Shown here: positions 22,884-31,230 of the stretch, one piece after another
How the letters are laid out: each line of letters opens with the position of its first letter
How positions within the stretch are numbered: the first letter of the stretch is position 1
Assembly: GCA_023443865.1 (NCBI GenBank)
Contig: JAEZST010000010.1
Span: forward strand, 124,001-188,000
Reading direction: 5' to 3'
Origin: Spirochaetota bacterium
Lineage (GTDB): Bacteria; Spirochaetota; Spirochaetia; Treponematales; Treponemataceae
Length of the DNA stretch: 64,000 bases
Translations under genes and position numbers: made by a program
Notes under the pieces: generated by a model
Told to the model about the DNA's origin: nothing
The model's input: only the letters and a program-made list of their open reading frames with translations
The model's database searches: none

Positions 22884-24722
22884 ATGGAATTGAGACAATT
22901 GGTGGACTACCTTTGGGTAGTCGTGGCGGCGGCCCTCGTCTTCTTTATGCAAGCCGGTTTTTCAATGGTGGAATCCGGCCTCACGAGGACCAAGAACAGC
23001 GTAAACGTCGCCATCAAGAACCTGACCGACCTCGGCGTTTCGATGATCGTGTTCTGGCTTTTCGGTTTTGCCTTTATGTTCGGCAACTCCCGTTTCGGCG
23101 CTATCGGCGTATCCGGTTTCCTCGTAGACTTTTCGGGCGCCGGTCTCATGGGCGCTTCCTCCTTTTTCCTCTTTCAGGCAATGTTTTGCAGCACTTCGGC
23201 CACCATTGTGTCGGGTGCCGTCGCGGAACGGATGCGCTACGCGGGCTATATCGTCGGGACCGTCTTTCTTTCGGGCCTGATCTATCCGGTATTCGGCCAT
23301 TGGGCCTGGGGCGGTATAGGCGGTCCCTCGATCGGCTCAGGCGCCGGTTGGCTCGCCTCTATCGGCTTCGTGGACTTCGCCGGCTCGACGGTGGTCCACT
23401 CGGTGGGCGGTTATGTCGCCCTGGCCGCCCTCCTCGTGATCGGCGCCCGCGAAGGCCGCTTTCCCAAGGGCGGCAAGGCCGTGAAAATTCCCGGCTCCAA
23501 CGTGCCGCTTTCGGTCGCGGGGGTGATTATCCTCTGGTTCGGCTGGATCGGCTTTAACGGGGGAAGCACCCTGGCCATGAACGAGCGGGTGCCTTCGATC
23601 ATTCTCCATACCTGCCTCGCCGGCGGCGCGGGCATGCTTACGGCCCTTTTCGTTGGTTGGGCCGCCACCGGGGTTCCCGACGTGAACTTCGTGATGAACG
23701 GTAGCCTCGCTGGCCTCGTTGCCATTACCGCCAACTGTCACGCGGTAAGCTCTCCCGAGGCCGTGATTATCGGGGCGGTGGCCGGCATCGTCATGCTGGG
23801 CGCGGACCGGCTTCTGGAATCGCTGAAAATTGACGACGCGGTGGGCGCGATCCCGGTGCATCTCGCGGCGGGCGTTTGGGGCACCCTTGCCGTCGGTATC
23901 TTCGGCGACGCGGACCTGCTGGGCGCCTCGCCGATTTTCGGAAGCCAGCTCGCGGCCCAGGCAATCGGCGTGGCGGCGTGCGCCCTGTGGTCCTTCTCCC
24001 TTTCCCTGGCGTTTTTCAAGGTTCTCGACCTGTTCGCGCCGCTTCGGGTAACCCCGGAGGAAGAGCGCTACGGGCTCAACGTGGCCGAGCACGGGGCTTC
24101 TACGGAAATATTCGAGCTCTATTCCACCATGGAGGAGCAGGCGAAAAGCGGCGACCTTTCCGGAAGGCTCCCGGTGGAGCCCTTCACTGAAATCGGGCAG
24201 ATCGCCGAGCGATACAACGCCGTCATGGCGGCCCTGGAGCGGAACACCGTCGCGAAGGACGAGTACCAGGATATTTTCCGAAACGTGAGCGACGGCCTGT
24301 TCCTGATCGATTCCTCCTTCCGGGTGTGCCCGAATTACTCCGCCGCCACGGAACGTATATTCGGCTCGCGTGAGCTGGCGGGCAAGGACGTGCGCGCCCT
24401 CTTCCGCGCGATGCTTTCACCCGACAAGGCTTCCCGGTTCGAGGAATTCATATCGATGATGTTCGACGGCGCCCATAACGAGCGGGCGATCAGGGCGCTG
24501 AACCCCCTGGTGGGCAGTTATTTCCGCGTTCACAAGGGCTACGACGCCTGGGAAGACAAGGTGCTCGACGTTTCCTTCCACCGCATGGGAGACGCCGCGA
24601 GGGGCGGTATCGCGCACGTAATGGCGGTTACCCGCGACGTTACGCAGGTAAACGCCCTTTCCCGCGAGCTTAAGGCGCTGCGGGCGCGGCTCCCGGCTGA
24701 GGGCGCCTCTCTGACGGTATGA
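22884..24722 (+). CDS. amtB: Ammonium transporter fused to HAMP/PAS-like sensory domains
   Basis: A 612-residue protein. Residues 1-405 form an Amt channel with about eleven membrane helices: FFMQAGFSMVESG at the start, the first pore histidine in STVVHSVGG and the second in VHLAAGVWG. After the last helix comes a HAMP-like segment (about 416-455, KSGDLSGRLPVEPFTEIGQI) and a PAS domain (about 457-595, DIFRNVSDGLFLIDSSF). No kinase, cyclase or other output domain follows. Standard AmtB stops near 400-430 residues. ATG 22884 was chosen because GGGGAG precedes it and Amt proteins start this way. It probably couples ammonium flux or occupancy to a cytoplasmic partner; no glnK gene is adjacent. 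Confidence 0.9.
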   Translation: MELRQLVDYLWVVVAAALVFFMQAGFSMVESGLTRTKNSVNVAIKNLTDLGVSMIVFWLFGFAFMFGNSRFGAIGVSGFLVDFSGAGLMGASSFFLFQAMFCSTSATIVSGAVAERMRYAGYIVGTVFLSGLIYPVFGHWAWGGIGGPSIGSGAGWLASIGFVDFAGSTVVHSVGGYVALAALLVIGAREGRFPKGGKAVKIPGSNVPLSVAGVIILWFGWIGFNGGSTLAMNERVPSIILHTCLAGGAGMLTALFVGWAATGVPDVNFVMNGSLAGLVAITANCHAVSSPEAVIIGAVAGIVMLGADRLLESLKIDDAVGAIPVHLAAGVWGTLAVGIFGDADLLGASPIFGSQLAAQAIGVAACALWSFSLSLAFFKVLDLFAPLRVTPEEERYGLNVAEHGASTEIFELYSTMEEQAKSGDLSGRLPVEPFTEIGQIAERYNAVMAALERNTVAKDEYQDIFRNVSDGLFLIDSSFRVCPNYSAATERIFGSRELAGKDVRALFRAMLSPDKASRFEEFISMMFDGAHNERAIRALNPLVGSYFRVHKGYDAWEDKVLDVSFHRMGDAARGGIAHVMAVTRDVTQVNALSRELKALRARLPAEGASLTV

Positions 24723-24724
24723 CA

Positions 24725-24765
24725 TAAAAAAAGCCCTCCGGCGCCGAGGCGCATCGGGGGGCTTT
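24725..24765 (-). terminator. Bidirectional terminator between amtB and the chemoreceptor gene
   Basis: AAAGCCCTCCG (24730-24740) pairs with CGGGGGGCTTT (24755-24765), with an inner GCGCC/GGCGC stem. On the minus strand it is followed by a T run, so it best serves the chemoreceptor operon; amtB can use it as well. Confidence 0.8.
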
Positions 24766-24800
24766 AGTGCGTGTCCCGCGGCGGAAATTCCGCTTCAGGC

Positions 24801-25679
24801 TCAGTCTTCCCGCGAGAGGAGCTTATCCAATTCCTCGTGGCTCGTGCGGATCACGTTGAGGATCGCGTGGGTGTCCCTCATGGAATCGTTTACCTTTTCC
24901 AGGGAAATCAGCCCTTCGTTGAGGGCCTGCGATTCCTCGCGCACCGCGCCGGTGATCTGGGTCAGGGACTTTCCCGCGTCGTCCACGCTTTGCGCGTTAT
25001 CCTGGAAGGTTTCGAGAATGTCCGAAAAGGAAGCCTTGAACCGGGAAAAGAGGTTCAGGAAGTCGCCCATCTGCTGGTTAATCGAATCCACGGACGTTTG
25101 GAATTCGCCGATATTGGTCTCGATTTGCTTGGCGAAATCGCCGGTCTGGATCGCCAGGTTCCGGACCTCGTTCGCGATGATTCGGAAGCCCCGTCCCACC
25201 GCGCCGGCGCGCGCCGCCTCGATGGAGGCGTTGATCGCGAGGATGCCCGTGCGGTCCGATACGTCCTGGATGGAGCCGGTTATTCCCGCCACCTGGTCCG
25301 ATTTCCTCTTGAGGTCCTCGAAGAGCGAGGCGATGGAGCGGGCGTTGCTCGCCGCGCTCTCGATCTCGTTCATGCGGGCGGCTATCCCCGAGTTCATCGC
25401 GTCGTTTTTCGCGAGGATTCCCGCCATCATGCCGTCGATCCTGCGGGTATTCTCGGAGGTGCTGCCGCTGGTTGCCCGCATTTCCTCGAAGGCGCTTACG
25501 ATGCTCGCGAGGCCGTTCGTTACCTGATTCATCGCCTCGTCGAGAATTTCGAGGGAGTGTACGGTTACCGAATCGAGGATGACGCTCTTGTTGTATCCCG
25601 TGGAGAACCGCGCGATGGCGTCAGAGTAATTGCCCGAGCAGTCCGCGCAGGATATTTCCGTATTCAGTTCATCGCTCAT
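24801..25679 (-). CDS. Soluble chemoreceptor (MCP signalling domain only)
   Basis: A 292-residue cytoplasmic methyl-accepting chemotaxis-type protein without membrane segments. A long helical hairpin carries the conserved tip region (VSDRTGILAINASIEAARAG, then GRGFRIIANEVRNLA), which docks CheA and CheW. The N-terminus has a CxxC pair, ISCADCSG (Cys11, Cys14), possibly a metal or redox site. GAGGAGG precedes the ATG. The ODP-type diiron oxygen sensor gene lies 13 bp upstream on the same strand. By analogy with the T. denticola ODP system the two should work together in oxygen or iron taxis. Confidence 0.88.
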   Translation of the reverse strand: MSDELNTEISCADCSGNYSDAIARFSTGYNKSVILDSVTVHSLEILDEAMNQVTNGLASIVSAFEEMRATSGSTSENTRRIDGMMAGILAKNDAMNSGIAARMNEIESAASNARSIASLFEDLKRKSDQVAGITGSIQDVSDRTGILAINASIEAARAGAVGRGFRIIANEVRNLAIQTGDFAKQIETNIGEFQTSVDSINQQMGDFLNLFSRFKASFSDILETFQDNAQSVDDAGKSLTQITGAVREESQALNEGLISLEKVNDSMRDTHAILNVIRTSHEELDKLLSRED

Positions 25680-25692
25680 GGGACGGGCCTCC

Positions 25693-26469
25693 TCAGGAAC
25701 CGTAGATCTGGTCGACCAGGTCGGTGCCGCAGCGGAGGTTCGAGAGCCAGGCGAGGAACTGTTTCACGCTTTTCCCCCGGTAAATGGCGCCGTGCTGGGG
25801 GGCGATCATGTCGGGATTGAGCCGCTCCACCATGCCGCACCATTTGCGCGCCACCGCGTTATTCGCGATGTAGCGCGCGTGAAAGCCCTCGACCAGTTTC
25901 ATGTGCCGGTCAAAATCGTCCGCGAATACGGTTTCGTCTCCCTCGCCGAATACCGCCGCCCCGATATCGCCGGTGAACAGTATTTTTGCCCGGGAGTCCC
26001 ACAGGTTGAATTGGCCGCAGGAATGCATGAAATGGGCCGGTATGAACTTGAGTTCCGCGCCGGACGGGAGCGACAGGGAGCCGCCCTTGTCCTCGATGCC
26101 GAGAACCCGCTCGGGATCGACGATGCCGAAGTGGGGAAGAAAGCGGGTCCACAGCTTGGACACGTAGACTTTCGCCTTGGTCACGCCGAGCCACAGGGCG
26201 ATTCCCGAGGAAACGTCCGGGTCTTGGTGGGAGAAAAAGATGGAATCGATCTTGTCGATGGAAATGTAGCGGCTAAGCGCGGCGACGACGCGGGAAAAAA
26301 GGTGTACCCCGCCCGGATCGAGCAAAATGCCCCTGCCCCGGTCGATTATCAGGTACTGCATGGTCTGGATGAGCCCCTTGCGGTACCGCTGTTCCGTTCC
26401 CAGCCAAATGAACTTGTGGTCCGCGTCCTCGTAGAGCACCTTTCCGATGATATCCTGATCGCTGATCAT
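25693..26469 (-). CDS. ODP-type diiron metallo-beta-lactamase-fold oxygen sensor
   Basis: A 258-residue protein of the oxygen-binding diiron protein (ODP) group, related to the flavodiiron core but without a flavodoxin domain. Candidate iron ligands are His81, Asp83 and Asp85 (FFSHQDPDVSSG), His149 (AHFMHSCGQF), Asp168 (FTGDIGAAVF) and His226 (PQHGAIYRG). The HxDxD pattern in place of the hydrolase HxHxDH argues against lactamase activity. It is the upstream neighbour of a soluble chemoreceptor and overlaps the mnmA stop by 1 bp. The likely role is binding O2 or Fe(II) and relaying it to chemotaxis. Confidence 0.85.
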   Translation of the reverse strand: MISDQDIIGKVLYEDADHKFIWLGTEQRYRKGLIQTMQYLIIDRGRGILLDPGGVHLFSRVVAALSRYISIDKIDSIFFSHQDPDVSSGIALWLGVTKAKVYVSKLWTRFLPHFGIVDPERVLGIEDKGGSLSLPSGAELKFIPAHFMHSCGQFNLWDSRAKILFTGDIGAAVFGEGDETVFADDFDRHMKLVEGFHARYIANNAVARKWCGMVERLNPDMIAPQHGAIYRGKSVKQFLAWLSNLRCGTDLVDQIYGS

Positions 26470-27569
26470 TAGGTCTTCCTCCTGTCGTCCCGTTGCGCGC
26501 GGATCGTGCCGCCGCCGATGACCGTGTCGCCGCTATAGCATACGACGGCCTGGCCCGGGGCTATAGCCCGCTGCGGCCGCGCGAAATCTACCCTGAACGC
26601 GCCGTTCCCTTCCGGAACGAGGGTAGCGTCCTGTTCTGTCTGATTGTAACGTATCTTCGCCCGAATTTGTATCGGTTCAGTAAGGATTTCCCGGGAAATG
26701 AGGTTGAAATCGTCGGCCTCGAGCGAGGACGCGCGAAGGTCGTCGTCGTCTCCCAGGGTCACGGTGTTCCGTTCGGCGTCCTTTGCCACCACGTACATGG
26801 GCTTTCCGAAGGCGACGGCGATTCCCCGCCTTTGCCCGATGGTATACCTCGTTATGCCCTTATGCTCGCCGATGGGCTTTCCTTCAACGTCCACGAAATC
26901 GCCCCCCTTCACCCGGCCGGGAACCGCCCGATCGATGAAGGCCGGATAGTCGCCGTCGGGCACGAAGCAAATATCCTGGCTGTCCGGCTTACGGGCGTTT
27001 ATCAGTCCGGCCTCCTCGGCGATGCGGCGCACTTCCACCTTATCCATGGCGCCCAACGGGAAGAGGGTGTGGGCCAGCTGCTCCTGCGTCAGGGAGTAGA
27101 GCACGTAGCTTTGGTCCTTGGTACGGTCCGTGCCCCGCTTCAGGAGGTAGCGACCGGTTTCCGGGTCTTTGTCGATCTGGGCGTAATGGCCGGTCGCCAC
27201 GTATTCGTAGCCCAGGAGCACGGCCCGCTCTATGAGTTTATCGAACTTGATGAAGCGGTTGCAGTCGATGCAGGGGTTGGGAGTCTCCCCGGCGAGGTAG
27301 GAGGCGACGAACCGGTTCATCACCTTCTCGGCGAAGAGGTCGCGGAAGTTGTATACGAAATGGTCGATGCCCAATTTGTAGGCAACGCGGCGGGCGTCTT
27401 CGACGTCGGAAAGGGCGCAGCAGGTACGGGTCGCGTTTTCCGCGTCTATGTCGTCGCCGGAAAAGAGCTTGAGGGTAACCCCCGCCACCTCGTGCCCCTC
27501 GTCCACGAGGAGCTTTGCGGCGACGGAACTGTCCACGCCGCCGGACATGGCGACTAAAACGCGAGCCAT
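26469..27569 (-). CDS. mnmA: tRNA-specific 2-thiouridylase
   Basis: A 366-residue enzyme that puts sulfur on the wobble uridine (U34) of Lys, Glu and Gln tRNAs. The PP-loop MSGGVDSSVAA is at residues 8-18; the catalytic cysteines are in TPNPCIDCNRFIKF and in SQDICFVPDGDY. Central and C-terminal tRNA-binding beta domains are complete, so it is full length. Its start shares one base with the stop of the upstream methyltransferase gene and its stop shares one with the ODP start. Being co-transcribed with an oxygen sensor may just be operon packing. Confidence 0.95.
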   Translation of the reverse strand: MARVLVAMSGGVDSSVAAKLLVDEGHEVAGVTLKLFSGDDIDAENATRTCCALSDVEDARRVAYKLGIDHFVYNFRDLFAEKVMNRFVASYLAGETPNPCIDCNRFIKFDKLIERAVLLGYEYVATGHYAQIDKDPETGRYLLKRGTDRTKDQSYVLYSLTQEQLAHTLFPLGAMDKVEVRRIAEEAGLINARKPDSQDICFVPDGDYPAFIDRAVPGRVKGGDFVDVEGKPIGEHKGITRYTIGQRRGIAVAFGKPMYVVAKDAERNTVTLGDDDDLRASSLEADDFNLISREILTEPIQIRAKIRYNQTEQDATLVPEGNGAFRVDFARPQRAIAPGQAVVCYSGDTVIGGGTIRAQRDDRRKT

Positions 27570-28873
27570 CAGCGGGCCTCCGAGGTAAGGTATCGTTCCA
27601 ATGCCGGGTCGGCGCCGAGGGCTTCTTTCAGGGCCGAGTAGCGAGGCGATAGATCGAGCTTGGGAACGGCGCGGCCCGGGTCTCCCGCTTCCCGCGGGGT
27701 TTCCCGGCGTATCGCCCGAATGAGCAGGTTTTTCGGGGTATGGGCCATGTCGATGAACTCGAGGAGCTGTACCCGGTAACCCGCGGCCTCAAGGAGTTCC
27801 GCCCGAAAGGAATCGGTGAGGAGGGCGGCCATGCGTTCCCGGACTATCCCGTGCCGGAAGGCGGGCTCGAGAAGGGAGCGTCCGCTCGGGACGCCTTCCT
27901 CCCCCCCGTCCCCGGCCTTGCGCGCCAGTTGGGCATTGAGTTCGTGCTGGCAGCAGGGAACCGACAGGATAACCGCGGCGCCCCAGCGGACCGCCTGATC
28001 GAGCGCCGCGTCGGTGGCGGTATCGCAGGCGTGGAGGGTCATGACCATGTCGGCGCGGTCAAGGCCGCGAAAACCGGCTATGTCGCCCACGGAGAAGGAA
28101 AGCCCGCCGTAGCCGTACTTGAGCGCCAGGGCCGAACAGGCGCCGATGACGTCTTCCTTGAGGTCAAGGCCCACGATTTTGACCCGGAGGCCCTTGAGGT
28201 TCGCGAGATAGTGGTAGACGGCGAAGGTCAGATAGGATTTACCGCACCCGAAATCGACGACGGTCAATTCGCGCTCGGAATCGGGGAGCGTTTGGGACCG
28301 CTGTAGCAGGGCCGGTAAGGCGTCTTCCACGAATTCGAGGTATCGGTTTATCTGGCGGAATTTGTCGTATTTACCCTTTATGACGGCGCCCGAGGCCGTC
28401 ATGACGCCCAGATCGACCAAGAAGGGAACGGGATTGCCCTCTTCCAGGATTCGGCGCTTTCGTCGGTCGTGGGAGGCTACGGGCGTAAAGGCGGCCTCGG
28501 CCATCCCCGTTCCGTCTTGTTGGGGGGCGGTTTCGGCTGACCCGGCCCTTCGGATGGCGGAAAGTTCCCCGCGCCGGTTGGCGAGTACGGAGACCGTAGC
28601 CCCGTCCAGGGCGAATTCCCCCTTCGTCCACACGGGGCCCAGGGTCGCCTCGAGGCGGGCCTTGAGCGCGGCCGCGTCGGCGTTTTCGTGGAAGGCCTTT
28701 TGCCCCCGGAATTCCTCGATTTGCCAGGCGGCGGGATTGACGGAAAGGCGCCTGATACGGGCGCGGACCAGGCCGGACGCCCTGTCCCGGGGCGCTGAAA
28801 GGGTCGCGGAACGGAGGGCGGGAACGGCGAGTTCCGCGGCGAGTTCCGCCCCGTTTTCTGGATTACGTTTCAT
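27569..28873 (-). CDS. SAM-dependent methyltransferase (Methyltransf_32 type)
   Basis: A 434-residue class I methyltransferase. The N-terminal 130 residues form an uncharacterised alpha/beta module; the catalytic core follows with TVVDFGCGKSYLTFAVYHYL (SAM motif I), IVGLDLKEDVI, and DMVMTLHACDTATDAALDQA, the pattern of the Methyltransf_32 family. SVPCCQHELNAQL follows. The substrate is unknown, possibly RNA. Its start overlaps the end of the DRTGG gene by 11 bp and it precedes mnmA directly, in keeping with an RNA-modification operon. Confidence 0.8.
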   Translation of the reverse strand: MKRNPENGAELAAELAVPALRSATLSAPRDRASGLVRARIRRLSVNPAAWQIEEFRGQKAFHENADAAALKARLEATLGPVWTKGEFALDGATVSVLANRRGELSAIRRAGSAETAPQQDGTGMAEAAFTPVASHDRRKRRILEEGNPVPFLVDLGVMTASGAVIKGKYDKFRQINRYLEFVEDALPALLQRSQTLPDSERELTVVDFGCGKSYLTFAVYHYLANLKGLRVKIVGLDLKEDVIGACSALALKYGYGGLSFSVGDIAGFRGLDRADMVMTLHACDTATDAALDQAVRWGAAVILSVPCCQHELNAQLARKAGDGGEEGVPSGRSLLEPAFRHGIVRERMAALLTDSFRAELLEAAGYRVQLLEFIDMAHTPKNLLIRAIRRETPREAGDPGRAVPKLDLSPRYSALKEALGADPALERYLTSEAR

Positions 28874-29213
28874 GGCGGGAATTCTGTAGGAAGCCGAGTG
28901 TCGTGCAGGACTCGAACATGGGCATGGGCGTGGCCAAGAGGGTGATTTCGCACTCCTCGGCGAGCCGTTTCATTTCAATGGTGGGCAATTTATCGTTTAC
29001 GAGCAGTATGGCGCTCGCGCCGATCAGGTCGGCGCTCCGCACGGTCTGCTCGGTGGCGAGGCTCGTGACCATGAGGGCTTCGCCCTCCACGGAGAGCAGC
29101 ATGTCGCTCATGAGGTCGCCGGCGATCACCTGATGCACGGCGCGGTCGATAAATCCGGGCGGCCCGTACACCACGTGTGCGGGCAGGTTTTCCACGATAT
29201 CCCTGACCGTCAC
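28863..29213 (-). CDS. DRTGG-domain protein (second of two)
   Basis: A 116-residue single DRTGG domain starting at GTG 29213 (VRDIVENLPAHVVYGPPGFIDR, following Val-Thr), with AGDLMSDMLLSVEGEALMVT and GASAILLVNDKLPTIEMKRLAEE downstream. The start matches where other DRTGG proteins begin; further upstream in this frame the sequence is not protein-like. Its GTG overlaps the TGA of a 24-codon reading frame (GTGA), so translation is probably coupled. There is only a weak G-rich site before it. The ligand is unknown. It heads the methyltransferase-mnmA-ODP-chemoreceptor run. Confidence 0.75.
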   Translation of the reverse strand: MTVRDIVENLPAHVVYGPPGFIDRAVHQVIAGDLMSDMLLSVEGEALMVTSLATEQTVRSADLIGASAILLVNDKLPTIEMKRLAEECEITLLATPMPMFESCTTLGFLQNSRHET

Positions 29214-29284
29214 GGCGCGCGCGCCCCGCTGGGGTGGGAATTTGGCTCCCGGCTGACGAAACCGGCTTCGATACGCTTGCTCAT
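29210..29284 (-). CDS. Putative 24-residue leader peptide upstream of the DRTGG gene
   Basis: A short frame, MSKRIEAGFVSREPNSHPSG then ARAP, whose ATG lies 6 nt after a -10 box (TATATT) and whose TGA overlaps the start of the DRTGG gene by 4 bases. It has no Shine-Dalgarno site and would be read from a leaderless mRNA, delivering ribosomes to the DRTGG start. The peptide itself may have no function, and it resembles no family I know. Confidence 0.4.
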   Translation of the reverse strand: MSKRIEAGFVSREPNSHPSGARAP

Positions 29285-29290
29285 GGCTTG

Positions 29291-29318
29291 AATATAATGA
29301 ATTTACCACCTTTGTAAA
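29291..29318 (-). promoter_or_regulatory. Promoter of the DRTGG-methyltransferase-mnmA run
   Basis: TTTACA (29318-29313), a 16-nt spacer and TATATT (29296-29291), the latter ending 6 nt before the ATG at 29284. The -35 is inside the end of the upstream ABC ATPase gene. Confidence 0.55.
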
Positions 29319-30109
29319 AGGGCGCGCATGGAGCCCGCGACGTCCATGCGGTAGACGCGGTTGATCGTTTCTCCCCGAAGGACCGTTTCCGGCGGGCCTT
29401 CTTCGGCGATCCGGCCTGCGTCCATAAGAATGACGCGGGTCGCGAAGGCAAACGCGAGGTTTAGGTCGTGGAAGACCCCGACGGAGGCGCGGCGCGGGGA
29501 TTCGACCCATTCCCGGAGTCGGGCGATAAGGTCGAGCTGGTGAAAGAGATCAAGGTGGTTGGTGGGCTCGTCGAGAAGGAGTACGGCGGGGTCTTGTGCG
29601 AGGGCGCGGGCGTAAAAAACCCGCTGGAGCTGACCGCCGGAAAGGAAGCCGATCCCGGTTTCCGCCAGGCCCTCGACTCCCGCGGCCCGCATCGAAGAAT
29701 CAACGGCCTCGGCGTCTTCCCGGGAGATTCCGGGGAACAAGGTCGCCTTTTGGCGGGCATAACGCCCCAACGAGACGGTTTCCCGGACGGTGTAGGAAAA
29801 ATACGCCGACGAAAGCTGGGCCAGATACCCTGTTTCCCGCGCGCCCTGACGGGGCGTAAGGGTTTTACGCTCGACCATCCGTTCCTCGCCTTCCCCGGCG
29901 CCCCTGCCCACGAGGATTCCCGTATAGGGAAGGGAGCCTGCCAAAACCCGAAGAAGGGTTGTTTTGCCGCAGCCGTTCGGCCCTATCACGCACAGGCGTT
30001 CCCCTTCGTGAAGCCGGAAGGAGATATCCGCTATCACGTCGGCCTTCGAGGCGGGGTAACGGGCCGAGAGGCCTTTCGCTTCCAGAAGGAGTTTCGCGGT
30101 ATCGTTCAT
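29303..30109 (-). CDS. FecE/BtuD-type ABC transporter ATP-binding protein
   Basis: A 268-residue ATPase of an iron-siderophore/heme/cobalamin importer. Walker A is GPNGCGKTTL near residue 40, the signature is LSGGQLQRVFYARALAQDP, Walker B is AVLLLDEPTNHLD and the switch His is in VGVFHDLNLAFAF. The start at 30109 overlaps the permease stop by 4 bp (ATGA), with GGGAA upstream. It is the last gene of a binding-protein, permease, ATPase operon. The imported ligand is not identifiable from this subunit. Confidence 0.9.
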   Translation of the reverse strand: MNDTAKLLLEAKGLSARYPASKADVIADISFRLHEGERLCVIGPNGCGKTTLLRVLAGSLPYTGILVGRGAGEGEERMVERKTLTPRQGARETGYLAQLSSAYFSYTVRETVSLGRYARQKATLFPGISREDAEAVDSSMRAAGVEGLAETGIGFLSGGQLQRVFYARALAQDPAVLLLDEPTNHLDLFHQLDLIARLREWVESPRRASVGVFHDLNLAFAFATRVILMDAGRIAEEGPPETVLRGETINRVYRMDVAGSMRALLQRW

Positions 30110-31227
30110 GCCATTTCCCTTCGGGACGAAAAAAATACCCAGGCAAAAAAGGGCGCGCCGAAAAGCGCGGTAACGGCGCCCACCGGAAGGTCGAGGGGCG
30201 GCAGGGCGGTTCGGGCGGCCAGGTCCGCGAGGACCATGAAGGAGCCGCCGAAGAGGGCCGAAAGGGGAATAAGCGATCGATGCCTGGGCCCGAATGCGCG
30301 GCGGACGGCGTGCGGAACCGCGAGGTCGATAAAGCCGACCACCCCGACGAAGGCGATGACGCAGCCGGTAAGGGCCGAAACCGTGCCGATCAGGATACGT
30401 TTCGTCGTTTCGGAAGCGACCCCGATCGCCCGGGCTTCTTCCTCGCCGAAGGTCAGGATATCCAGCTCGCGGGAATGGAACAGCACGACGGCCAGGGCGA
30501 GCGCGAGGGCGCAGGCCGTTATGGGTACCGGTTCCCAGCCCTTTAAGGCGAAGCTTCCCATCTGCCAAAAAATGAGCCGGTTGATTTCTTTCCCCGCCAG
30601 GGCCGAAAGCAAGGTAAGGCAGGCGCTGATAAAGAGGGAAAACACCATCCCCGTAAGGATTATCGTGTTATTGTCCAGTCGGGGGTCTATCGCGCGCGCG
30701 AAGCGCATGACCGCCAGTATGGAGAGCATCGCGAAAAGGAAACCCGCGGCCGGCACGGAGAAGCCCGCGATAGAGGCGAGGGCGGGGAGGGCGGCCGCGC
30801 CGACGATGACGAGGCCCGCGCCCAGGCTCGCTCCCGAGGAGACCCCGAGGGTAAACGAGGAGGCGAGGGGGTTTCGCAGGGTGGATTGCATCACCGCGCC
30901 GCTTATCGAGAGGGAGGCTCCGGCGATCCAGGCGAGCAGGGCGCGGGGAAGGCGCAGGTTCCATACGATTCCCGCCCAGGCCGGGGAAATGCCCGCCATG
31001 GCGTCCGGCGGGCCGTAACCGTTTCCGGCCAGGGTTTCCGCGAAACGCGCGCCGATTATTCGGGTTACCGCGCCCAAGGGAACGTAGACCGAGCCCACGG
31101 CGGTACCCAGGCCGAGCGCGAGGAAGCTCAAGGCGATAGCGGCCCCGAAGGCGGCCGCCAGCGTGGCCTTTTTTGGGGTATTCGGTTGGCGAGGGGCCCC
31201 GGAAGGGCCCGGTCCCGATGCGGCCAT
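30106..31227 (-). CDS. FecCD-type ABC transporter permease
   Basis: A 373-residue inner-membrane permease with about ten helices, of the BtuC/FecCD/FhuB family. Recognisable family stretches are NLRLPRALLAWIAGASLSISGAVMQ, which includes the coupling region, and VGFIDLAVPHAVRRAFGPRHR near the end. The family's conserved GxxG and AVAAxG-like segments are present (GAVMQSTLRNPLASSFTLGV). It overlaps the ATPase gene by 4 bp and follows the binding protein after 3 bp. Transport is presumably of a metal chelate. Confidence 0.9.
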   Translation of the reverse strand: MAASGPGPSGAPRQPNTPKKATLAAAFGAAIALSFLALGLGTAVGSVYVPLGAVTRIIGARFAETLAGNGYGPPDAMAGISPAWAGIVWNLRLPRALLAWIAGASLSISGAVMQSTLRNPLASSFTLGVSSGASLGAGLVIVGAAALPALASIAGFSVPAAGFLFAMLSILAVMRFARAIDPRLDNNTIILTGMVFSLFISACLTLLSALAGKEINRLIFWQMGSFALKGWEPVPITACALALALAVVLFHSRELDILTFGEEEARAIGVASETTKRILIGTVSALTGCVIAFVGVVGFIDLAVPHAVRRAFGPRHRSLIPLSALFGGSFMVLADLAARTALPPLDLPVGAVTALFGAPFFAWVFFSSRREMA

Positions 31228-31230
31228 GGC

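Noticed and set aside
28863..29510. A 215-residue DRTGG protein extending upstream, or a frameshifted gene
   Set aside because: The upstream part is Arg/Pro-rich and is the shadow of the ABC ATPase gene; DRTGG homologues start where GTG 29213 lies, so no frameshift is needed.
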